A DNA stretch of 7,478 nt from the NCBI GenBank assembly GCA_041486115.1, contig JBGPKT010000114.1, forward strand, positions 1 through 7,478, in the 5' to 3' direction. Every line of letters starts with the position of its first letter. Position 1 is the stretch's first letter. The notes beneath the pieces were generated by a model that saw nothing but the letters and a program-made list of their open reading frames with translations, did not search any database and was not told the origin of the DNA. Below, in pieces: positions 1-5,372 of this stretch. This DNA is from JACQBY01 sp041486115 (GTDB lineage Bacteria > Nitrospirota > Nitrospiria > JACQBW01). Position numbers and translations under genes: made by a program.

Positions 1-1255
1 CTACCACCACCGGCAACCCCTCAACTTCAAAAGGTTCCTCCAGAGTTTTTAGAATTTTATTGGCCACTAATCCGGCATGGTCAGATGATGCCATGGATAA
101 CAAAATTCCAAATTCATCCCCTCCAAGGCGTGCCACGGTGTCTTTGATGAAAAGCGCTTCTTTTAAACGGATAGCGACTTTTTGCAATAGAAGGTCGCCG
201 CGATGATGCCCAAGCGTATCGTTAATTTCCTTAAATCGGTCAAGATCCAAAAGGAGAACCGCCACCGGTCTTCCATCCTGTTGACCTTGAAAAATCCCTT
301 TTTCAAGAAGATCATGAAAAAGGTGCCGGTTGGGAAAACCGGTCAGGGTATCATAATAAGCGAGGCGGTGAACATTTTCTTCAGACCGCTTGCGCTCAAG
401 CTCTGCCGAGGCCCGGGCGGCAAAAATCTGCATCAATGATTTCATTTTGCTGGATGGTTCTATCGGTTTGCTGTCCATCACCACCATTAAACCGAGCGGT
501 TTTCCCTCTTTATCGGAGAGGGGTATGCCGATAAAGCTCTCAATTCCCATTTTTGCCAGCATTTCATCTTTTGCAAACAGCCGGGCGACATCCCGGGGAT
601 AGATGCAAAGGGCTTTCCCTACAACGGTTTCACAGGGAGTGCAGGCCAGGGGAAACTCAAAATTATCCAGGAACTTGCCTCTGGCATAGACAGCGATGGT
701 TTTGATGGTCTGGCTGTTTTCACCCGTCACCTCGCCAATGCATCCAAAATCCATTTCTAAAGTCACGGCCAGGTATTTGACCAGAGAGTTGAAAAAATCG
801 GCGCCGGTTTCAGCCGATACCCCCATGGCGATATTCTGAACGAGTTGATCCATCTCGACACGTTCGGTGATATCACGCAGCATGGCAGTAAAAATGGTAT
901 GGCCGTTCTTCTTCCATTTCGAGATCGACACATCCGCGGAAAATTCCGTTCCGTCTTTGCGGCGTCCGAAGATTTCCATGCCCCGCTGTCTCATCAGATG
1001 GGCCTGTTCCGGCCTTTCACCAAACTTCCGGATATGCTGGCGGTGCTTTTCGATAAAACGGGCCGGCAGAAGCCGATCCAGGGGCTGTCCGATGATTTCT
1101 CCGGCCTGATAGCCGAAGATCCCTTCCGCTCCTTCATTGAAGAAGAGGATCCGTTGCTCGGCATCGGTCATGATGACGGCGTCAGGCGTGATGGAGCTGA
1201 TCGCTTCAAAACGTTCCTGGATCTCCTTTAAGGCTTTCTCTTTTTCGGAACCCAA
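1..1255 (-). CDS. PAS-GAF-GGDEF diguanylate cyclase, C-terminus cut by window edge
   Basis: The minus strand is open from a TTG at 1255 to the window edge (418 codons). It encodes a soluble sensor predicted to make cyclic-di-GMP from two GTP. A PAS domain spans about residues 13-132 (FGY near 47-49, RRKDGTEFSADVSI, RDITER), a GAF domain about 140-285, and a GGDEF domain from about 297. Catalytic residues are present: D337 in LLLDLDRFKEIND, N345, D354 and GGDEF at 378-382. The inhibitory RxxD site five residues before GGDEF reads FIKD, so product inhibition is probably lost. The sequence ends in the last part of GGDEF, so a following EAL domain cannot be excluded. The TTG start has a GGGGAG ribosome site 5 bases upstream and directly follows an in-frame TGA. 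The first ATG (codon 29, at 1171) would cut into the PAS domain. No transmembrane segment is visible. Domain calls are confident; the start is less so, because PAS-like coding lies upstream in another frame. Confidence 0.9.
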   Translation of the reverse strand, partial: MGSEKEKALKEIQERFEAISSITPDAVIMTDAEQRILFFNEGAEGIFGYQAGEIIGQPLDRLLPARFIEKHRQHIRKFGERPEQAHLMRQRGMEIFGRRKDGTEFSADVSISKWKKNGHTIFTAMLRDITERVEMDQLVQNIAMGVSAETGADFFNSLVKYLAVTLEMDFGCIGEVTGENSQTIKTIAVYARGKFLDNFEFPLACTPCETVVGKALCIYPRDVARLFAKDEMLAKMGIESFIGIPLSDKEGKPLGLMVVMDSKPIEPSSKMKSLMQIFAARASAELERKRSEENVHRLAYYDTLTGFPNRHLFHDLLEKGIFQGQQDGRPVAVLLLDLDRFKEINDTLGHHRGDLLLQKVAIRLKEALFIKDTVARLGGDEFGILLSMASSDHAGLVANKILKTLEEPFEVEGLPVVV

Positions 1256-1332
1256 TCAAGCTCCCCTGTCGTGATGTCGTGCGCGAGCAACACGATCGTT
1301 AATTTGAAGAGATAAACGAAGAACCATGAAGT

Positions 1333-1455
1333 TCAAAAGACAGAAAGAACCTCGTGAAGAACTCTTGCAAGATCCTTTTTATTATACGGTTTGGCAAGCC
1401 TCCCTTTAAATCCGTATTTTCTGCAATCCGCCATCACCGGATCCTCAAAATTTCC
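1333..1455 (-). pseudogene. Relic of a receiver-domain C-terminus, duplicate of the kinase 3' end
   Basis: The minus strand reads EDPVMADCRKYGFKGRLAKP, then YNKKDLARVLHEVLSVF and a TGA stop at 1333-1335. This matches the last ~38 residues of the intact hybrid kinase in this window (EDPVMSDCRKYGFKGRLAKP, then YDRKDLAKVLHDLL). The DNA is also very similar: 1384-1448 against about 2710-2774 differs at only a few positions. Similarity fades near 1455, and an in-frame stop lies near 1488, so only the tail of a receiver domain survives, with its conserved KP but no phospho-acceptor Asp. No start codon serves it. It is best read as the leftover of a second, paralogous kinase or response-regulator gene whose 5' part was deleted. 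The cyclase gene follows 77 bases downstream on the same strand, so the lost gene may once have been its operon partner. Confidence 0.8.
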
Positions 1456-1499
1456 ACAGAGATGCCGGTTTAATGAAAATAGCGGCTAATAGTCTTTTT

Positions 1500-2252
1500 C
1501 TATTTTTGTTTCCCTTTGTTTAAGCTTAACTCGATCAAAAGATTGGTTTTTTCATGAGGCGCTATTGTAACCTCTTTTTCTCTAACCGGGATTTCCTCAT
1601 GCCAGATTTTGACTTTATAAGTTCCGGGAGGGATATCGGTAACTTTGAATTCTCCGTTTTTATCAGTCACTGAGAAATAGGGATGATCAAAGACCAGAAT
1701 GGAGCCGCTCATAAACGGATGAGCATCGCATTTCACTCCGATCAGACCGGCTTGTGTTAAGGTTTTTTTAATATTTCTTCCCTTTTCCGGCATTGCCACG
1801 TTTAAAATGGTTGTCCCTTCCAGTCGTAAATGGGTGTTGTGAAGGATTGGATCGGGATTTCTGATTTCATAGGAATCACCGACAACCCCTGCAAGGATAT
1901 GAGGGAGAAAGTGACATTTCGAATTTTCAAGAACAAGAGTCGCCAGGTCATGTTTTTTCCCTTTTGCGACTCCTTCCAGACTGATGACAACATTTTGGAG
2001 GCCATTGTTTTCGGGATTAACCAAAAATGTGTCTTCTAAAACTGTTTCACCGCAAAACTCTGGATTATGACCAACCTTATGGGCTTTGTTTTCCGGAGAA
2101 ATTCCTTTGAATTTAATACTTCCAACAAGTTCTCCTCCTTTTTCAACAGTCATGGTTTCATAAGCCAGCGTCACCGTCGCGGGATGACATAAAAAGGTCA
2201 ACAGGACTAACGCGGTTCCAAAAGGTAAAACCGGTACAGGTAATACTTTCAT
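1500..2252 (-). CDS. Exported cupredoxin-like protein with carboxypeptidase-regulatory-like C-terminal domain
   Basis: This 250-residue protein has an N-terminal signal peptide (hydrophobic stretch about 7-22, likely signal peptidase I cleavage after TLA at 28-30), so it is predicted to be periplasmic or secreted. No lipobox fits. The middle (about 35-190) follows a recognisable family pattern: NPEFCG (C67), LQNVVISLEGV, KCHFLPH (C113, H114, H118), NPDPILHNTHL (H138, H141) and CDAHPFM (C175, H178, M181). The last motif resembles the Cys-His-Met copper ligands of cupredoxins. The C-terminus (about 190-245: HPYFSVTDKNGEFKV, IPPGTYKVKIWHEE) is a carboxypeptidase-regulatory-like/CnaB-type beta-sandwich. 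In this family such proteins often sit near electron-transfer genes, but no redox partner is visible here. Copper binding is inferred from residues; the actual role is unknown. GGGGAGG lies 3 bases before the ATG. The gene stands alone, with candidate operator repeats upstream. Confidence 0.85.
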   Translation of the reverse strand: MKVLPVPVLPFGTALVLLTFLCHPATVTLAYETMTVEKGGELVGSIKFKGISPENKAHKVGHNPEFCGETVLEDTFLVNPENNGLQNVVISLEGVAKGKKHDLATLVLENSKCHFLPHILAGVVGDSYEIRNPDPILHNTHLRLEGTTILNVAMPEKGRNIKKTLTQAGLIGVKCDAHPFMSGSILVFDHPYFSVTDKNGEFKVTDIPPGTYKVKIWHEEIPVREKEVTIAPHEKTNLLIELSLNKGKQK

Positions 2253-2300
2253 AAACCTCCCCTGCGTATTATTAAATTACTCAAGTAAAATTAATAAACT

Positions 2301-2315
2301 TTGGGTCTAACCCAA
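2301..2315. promoter_or_regulatory. Inverted repeat TTGGGT-CTA-ACCCAA, candidate operator
   Basis: A perfect 6-base inverted repeat with a 3-base spacer lies about 50 bases upstream of the cupredoxin-like start codon. A second perfect repeat, TTACT-CA-AGTAA, lies at 2277-2288, between this site and a possible -10 at 2268-2274. Position and symmetry suggest a dimeric regulator site for this gene. The regulator cannot be named from sequence. Confidence 0.35.
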
Positions 2316-2354
2316 TAAGGAGGCCAAAAGTCCCGCAGAATTATCTGATTTTCC

Positions 2355-2371
2355 ATTTTTGGCCCAAAAAT
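2355..2371. promoter_or_regulatory. 17-base palindrome ATTTTTGG-C-CCAAAAAT, candidate operator
   Basis: Eight base pairs of perfect symmetry surround a single central base, about 100 bases upstream of the cupredoxin-like gene. It is too short and lacks a T-tract on the minus strand to be a good terminator for the upstream kinase. A protein-binding site is the more natural reading, but this is inference from symmetry alone. Confidence 0.3.
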
Positions 2372-2457
2372 AGAATTTTTTAATCTCTTGTTTTACTTGT
2401 GCGGCACCGTGTCCTAGCTCTCAACTCTCTTTTTCCATTTCTTGGTTTCCGAACGGA

Positions 2458-2497
2458 GGGTAGCAGGGGTTTGGCAACAAACCCCCGTTACCCGACA
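2458..2497. repeat. Palindromic repeat element, copy 1, stem with GCAA tetraloop
   Basis: On the plus strand 2458-2473 (GGGTAGCAGGGGTTTG) pairs with 2478-2493 (CAAACCCCCGTTACCC). There is one G-T wobble and one A-C mismatch, and the loop 2474-2477 is GCAA. The element matches 35 of 40 positions of a second copy at 6407-6446. The right flank CGACA is shared, but on the left the corresponding TGTC is lost, so this copy is eroded on one side. It lacks a T-tract, which argues against an intrinsic terminator. It resembles REP-type dispersed palindromes; no REP-associated transposase gene is in the window. Confidence 0.75.
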
Positions 2498-2656
2498 TTT
2501 CTGATCGAGGATTTTCTTTCCCTGTATTCACCTGAGCCCCTATGGGTTCGTGGCACATGCCAGAAATCTGTTAATTGATAAGGCAAGAATCTGCAGGAAA
2601 AGGTGTTTCCAGTCTATCCCTTGAGGAGAGACGAAAGGGTGTGACCTTCTCAAGAG

Positions 2657-4567
2657 TCAAAGAGTATGAAGGAGATCATGAAGGACTTTTGCCAGGTCCT
2701 TCCGATCATACGGTTTGGCAAGTCTCCCTTTAAATCCGTATTTTCTGCAATCCGACATCACCGGATCCTCAAGATTTTTACTTGAAACAATCGCCCTGAC
2801 GGAAGGATCGATCCCCTTCAACCTTGCAAGGAGGTCTATCCCTCCCATTCCGTTTGAAAGGTTCAAATCCAAAATCACCGCGTCAAAGGGTTCTCCCGAT
2901 TCTTTTGCCTGTCTGAACAGTTCAACCGCTTCTCTCTCTTCGGAGGCATAAACCACCTCGTAACCGATCTGTTTAAGAATTTCTCCCGCGGTTTCCCGGA
3001 TCATCGGATCATCATCGAAAATCAGGACCCGGATATGCCGGATGTGAAGGGCGTCTTCCCCCCTCGAAGGCGCTGAAATTTCCTTTGTGGCCGCCGGAAG
3101 ATAAAAGCTGAATGTGCTCCCCATTCCCACCTGGGAGTCCACCGAAATCGTTCCATGATGCTTCTTGATGATGGAGTAAGAGTTGGAAAGCCCCAGACCG
3201 GTTCCGGTCTCTTTGGTCGTAAAATAGGGGTCAAAGATCTTGTGGAGATGTTCTTTGGAAATCCCCACGCCGCTATCTTTAACGGAGACTCTCACGTAAT
3301 TTCCAGGTTTCAGTGAACGATGACGGGCTTCTTTGTTCTTCAGGGTGATATTTTCAGCGCCGACCGTCAGGACTCCCCCTTCCGGCATCGCATGGGAGGC
3401 ATTGATCAGGAGATTATGGATCACCTGGATAATCTGTCCCGGGTCAACTTCCAACAGCCAGAGCGGATCGGAGAAAACCAGTTCGCACCGGCAGTTTGAA
3501 TCCGGCAGGGCAAATCCGGCGGCCTCCTCAATTAACTCCTTGATGGAAACGACCCGTTTGACCGGAGTCGCCCCTTTGGCGAAGGTGAGTAACTGGGAAG
3601 CGATCTCTTTGGCCCGCAAAGCCGCTTTTTCGATCTGGCTCAGCCAATGAGACCGCTTATTCCTGGGTTCCTTCTCCGTCATGACCAGATCGAGATTCCC
3701 GAGAATGGACGTCAGGAGATTGTTAAAATCGTGGGCTACCCCGCCGGCCAGAAGCCCGATGGATTCCAGTTTCATCGTCCTGAGAAGCTCTTCCTCCATC
3801 TTCTGCTTCCCGGTGATATCGCGAAACACCAGGACCACCCCGAGGATCTTGCCGGCGGGATCCCGAATCGGCGCCGCGCAATCGACAATACTCCGTTCGA
3901 TCCCTTCCTTCGAAATCAACAACGTCGGGCCGGCAATCTCCACGATTTTGCCAGTCGAGAGAACCGCCGCCACCGGATCTTCATAAGGCTGGCGGGTCTT
4001 TTCATTCAAAAGATGAAAAATCTCTAACAGGGGACGGCCTTTGGCTTCCGTCTGGCCCCATCCGGTCAGAATTTCGGCTACCCGGTTTAAGAAAACGATC
4101 CGGCCTTGAGAATCAACGGTAATAACCCCGTCACCGATGGACCGGAGGGTTACGGAAAGCCGTTCTTTTTCTTCCGTCAGCGCCTCCTCGATCTTTTTGC
4201 GGTCCGAGATGTCCCGGATGGAACTGATCACCAGGACTTCCTCTCCGGCTTCAACCGGGCTTAAGCTGATGTCGGCGGAAAATTCATGACCGTCTTTGTG
4301 CAGGCCAACAATTTCCAGTCCTTTTCCCATCGGCCGGATATGTGGACTGAGATAATAACCGATCCGCTCGCGGATATGCCCGGAGCGGTTTCGCACCGGT
4401 ATCAGAATTTCCAGCGGCTGATTCAGCAGCTCTTGCCGGGGGTATCCAAACAGGAGCTCCGCCTGAGCATTGACCAGCACAATCTTTCCGTCCCGGTTGA
4501 CGATGACGGTGGCATCGGGGAGGGATTCAATCAGCTTTTTAAAATCAATCACAGGTTGAGTGGTCAT
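2657..4567 (-). CDS. Soluble hybrid sensor histidine kinase, PAS-PAS-HisKA-HATPase-REC
   Basis: This 636-residue protein is predicted to sense a cytoplasmic signal, autophosphorylate on histidine and pass phosphate to its own receiver. PAS1 is about 8-125 and PAS2 about 135-255, each ending in RDI-type motifs. The HisKA H-box is GGVAHDFNNLLTS with phospho-acceptor H279 (AHDFNN marks the NtrB-like HPK4 group). The ATPase domain (about 375-492) shows the N-box HNLLINASHAM, KDSGVGIS, FDPYFTT and GTGLGLS. The C-terminal receiver (about 513-634) has acidic FDDD at 517-520, phospho-acceptor D567, S595 and K618. All key residues are present and there is no transmembrane segment. AGGAG lies about 9 bases before the ATG. 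No partner regulator or phosphotransferase gene is nearby. PAS1 resembles the PAS of the cyclase on the left, and the receiver tail has a relic copy at 1333-1455. The upstream leader is unusual, with tandem terminators and a microsatellite. Confidence 0.95.
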   Translation of the reverse strand: MTTQPVIDFKKLIESLPDATVIVNRDGKIVLVNAQAELLFGYPRQELLNQPLEILIPVRNRSGHIRERIGYYLSPHIRPMGKGLEIVGLHKDGHEFSADISLSPVEAGEEVLVISSIRDISDRKKIEEALTEEKERLSVTLRSIGDGVITVDSQGRIVFLNRVAEILTGWGQTEAKGRPLLEIFHLLNEKTRQPYEDPVAAVLSTGKIVEIAGPTLLISKEGIERSIVDCAAPIRDPAGKILGVVLVFRDITGKQKMEEELLRTMKLESIGLLAGGVAHDFNNLLTSILGNLDLVMTEKEPRNKRSHWLSQIEKAALRAKEIASQLLTFAKGATPVKRVVSIKELIEEAAGFALPDSNCRCELVFSDPLWLLEVDPGQIIQVIHNLLINASHAMPEGGVLTVGAENITLKNKEARHRSLKPGNYVRVSVKDSGVGISKEHLHKIFDPYFTTKETGTGLGLSNSYSIIKKHHGTISVDSQVGMGSTFSFYLPAATKEISAPSRGEDALHIRHIRVLIFDDDPMIRETAGEILKQIGYEVVYASEEREAVELFRQAKESGEPFDAVILDLNLSNGMGGIDLLARLKGIDPSVRAIVSSKNLEDPVMSDCRKYGFKGRLAKPYDRKDLAKVLHDLLHTL

Positions 4568-4639
4568 CGCTCACTGCTCCTGTATAGTGGGAATCGAGGT
4601 TTCGCGAATTTTTACCACATACATCTCACGACAGATCCT

Positions 4640-4690
4640 CAAAAATAAAAAGCCCTGTTTGTCCTTATCCGGGACTCAACGAGGGCTTTA
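4640..4690 (-). terminator. Intrinsic terminator-like hairpin 2, just upstream of the kinase
   Basis: On the minus strand, AAAGCCCT (4689-4682) pairs with AGGGCTTT (4656-4649). An inner GTCC/GGAC helix (4675-4672 with 4664-4661) closes a 7-base loop. The stem is followed by TTATTTTT. This is a good Rho-independent terminator for minus-strand transcripts arriving from the right, and it ends only about 73 bases before the kinase start. On the plus strand the tail is A-rich, so it would not terminate that way. It could insulate the kinase or act as an attenuator in its leader. Confidence 0.7.
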
Positions 4691-4720
4691 AATAAAAAAG
4701 GGGAGGAAATTCCTTGCCCC
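4691..4720 (-). terminator. Intrinsic terminator-like hairpin 1, directly before hairpin 2
   Basis: On the minus strand GGGG (4720-4717), a two-base bulge, AGG (4714-4712), loop AATTT, then CCT (4706-4704) and CCCC (4703-4700) form a GC-rich stem followed by TTTTTTATT. An eight-C run on the plus strand (4717-4724) gives the left arm slippage freedom. It abuts the second hairpin with no gap, forming a tandem pair on the same strand. Confidence 0.65.
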
Positions 4721-4729
4721 CCCCTCTGG

Positions 4730-4813
4730 TTAATATGTTTTAAATTTGACTGACTGACTGACTGACTGACTGACTGACTGACTGACTGACTGACTGAGCA
4801 AGATCGATGCCAT
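4730..4813 (-). CDS. Possible 27-residue leader ORF built on the TGAC repeat
   Basis: An ATG at 4813-4811 opens a 27-codon frame that passes through the whole tetranucleotide repeat, encoding repeated SQSV units, and stops at TAA 4732-4730, ten bases before the first terminator-like stem. No good ribosome site is visible (only GGA about 10 bases upstream) and the composition is simply that of the repeat, so this may not be translated. It is listed because an ORF followed at once by terminators and then a regulatory gene is a leader-peptide layout. A change of one repeat unit would alter its frame and end. Confidence 0.15.
   Translation of the reverse strand: MASILLSQSVSQSVSQSVSQSVKFKTY
4747..4797. 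repeat. (TGAC)12 tetranucleotide microsatellite
   Basis: Twelve perfect TGAC units plus TGA run without interruption. Perfect tetranucleotide arrays of this length are prone to slipped-strand change and are known phase-variation tracts in some bacteria. On the plus strand every frame hits TGA within the array; on the minus strand (GTCA units) all frames are open. It lies about 180 bases upstream of the kinase start. Confidence 0.95.
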
Positions 4814-5147
4814 GCGGCTTATTCCATGTTAAACTTATGGCTTACTTCTGGAACCGATAGTAGAATGGAATTATATTAGGTATGTTTTTCATTTCTGTCA
4901 ATTGACAAATTTTGACACTCATTCATTCATGGGTTAATTTTTTCATTTTCCTTTATTAAAACGGGGAAGATTTCCTGGCGAATTTAATGAATTGAGTTTT
5001 TTCAATTGCCTTTCTAAGGTCTTTTTAAGCATTTTCTCGGGGTGGGGAATATTTATTTGGGGTTGCTTGACGAAACGGATTATAAAGTGCGTTTAGGGAA
5101 CACTCCCGGGATGGATTATGAAACGGTCTCCATCGTCGACCCATCGT
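4814..5147. other. AT-rich intergenic region with possible transposase relic
   Basis: Apart from the promoter-like palindrome near 4900, this stretch holds AT-rich DNA without a supported intact gene. Part of a plus-strand open frame beginning near 5018 reads like a small piece of a transposase and is listed separately. Confidence 0.5.
4870..4907 (-). promoter_or_regulatory. Candidate minus-strand promoter overlapping a perfect TGTCAATTGACA palindrome
   Basis: The 12-base palindrome 4896-4907 provides a consensus -35 TTGACA on the minus strand (4901-4896). On that strand TAATAT lies after 17 bases (4878-4873) and a perfect TATAAT after 20 (4875-4870). Transcription would start near 4864 and run through the microsatellite and tandem terminators toward the kinase. 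The palindrome also gives TTGACA on the plus strand (4902-4907), with another TTGACA at 4912-4917, but no good -10 follows there. The symmetry overlapping the -35 suggests repressor control. This is consensus matching only. Confidence 0.4.
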
Positions 5148-5173
5148 TTATCTTTGCAATTTTGTTTCCTTGA
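5018..5173 (+). pseudogene. Possible short relic of an IS110-type transposase
   Basis: The plus strand is open from just after a TAA near 5015 to a TGA at 5171-5173 and lacks an early ATG. Its middle reads YLGLLDETDYKVRLGNT, reminiscent of the LVDxLxEAGYxVxLANT segment of IS110-family DEDD transposases. The rest does not align by eye, no terminal repeats are seen, and the 3' end overlaps the small minus-strand gene. If real, it is a fragment of well under 60 residues. Chance resemblance is a serious alternative. Confidence 0.25.
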
Positions 5174-5318
5174 TTCGTTGGGTTTCTTCCAATAGTTCAT
5201 TCTTGGTGATCACCCCCTTCTTCTCCAGGAGATTGTAGAGGGCCTGTAGCTCCCACATCTGAGAAATGACCAGCTCTTCCAGGGGAATGGTCTCTTTTTT
5301 GTTTAGTTTTTTCGCCAT
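5148..5318 (-). CDS. Small 56-residue charged helical protein, unknown function
   Basis: The ATG at 5318 opens a 56-codon frame ending at TAA 5150-5148. The protein begins MAKKLNKKETIPLEELVIS and continues with QMWELQALYNLLEKKGVITK, NELLEETQRIKE and a basic tail. Hydrophobic spacing (LEELV, MWELQALYNLLE, ELLEETQRI) predicts two or three amphipathic helices. It reads as a real small protein: the pattern of a helix, KKGVITKNELLEE and a Lys-rich end resembles short conserved hypothetical proteins of environmental bacteria. I cannot name a family or function. AGAGAG lies about 5 bases before the ATG. It is divergent from the repeat protein, whose ATG is only 54 bases away, so the two may share a control region (TATACT at 5339-5344 and CATAAT at 5355-5360 are possible -10 boxes for the other gene). 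Confidence 0.6.
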   Translation of the reverse strand: MAKKLNKKETIPLEELVISQMWELQALYNLLEKKGVITKNELLEETQRIKETKLQR

Positions 5319-5372
5319 TCATTCTCTCTTTTATTTGGTATACTTTTTCTAAGTCATAATTTGCGATTCTTT

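Larger units (their letters stand above)
2253..2656. other. Intergenic region between the kinase and the cupredoxin-like gene
   Basis: This stretch carries no convincing gene. It is the 5' region of the cupredoxin-like gene and the 3' flank of the kinase. It holds AT-rich DNA at 2255-2300 with a TAATAAT (minus, 2268-2274) that could serve as a -10 box, three short inverted repeats at 2277-2288, 2301-2315 and 2355-2371, a palindromic element at 2458-2497, and TGGCA-CA-TGCCA at 2551-2562. I see no poly-T-tailed terminator after the kinase stop on the minus strand, so read-through toward the cupredoxin-like gene is possible. Confidence 0.6.

Noticed and set aside
203..1231. Plus-strand open frames over the cyclase gene
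   Set aside because: They lie opposite a minus-strand frame with clear PAS, GAF and GGDEF motifs, and their proteins show no recognisable domain.
2500..2656. Minus-strand frames downstream of the kinase, such as one reading WKHLFLQILALSINRF
   Set aside because: No start codon, ribosome site or recognisable family; probably non-coding.
2715..4648. Several 70-126 residue frames on either strand over the kinase
   Set aside because: All are shadows of a single gene whose motifs are complete from PAS1 to the receiver lysine.
4747..4797. CRISPR-like array
   Set aside because: The unit is 4 bases with no spacers; it is a simple microsatellite.
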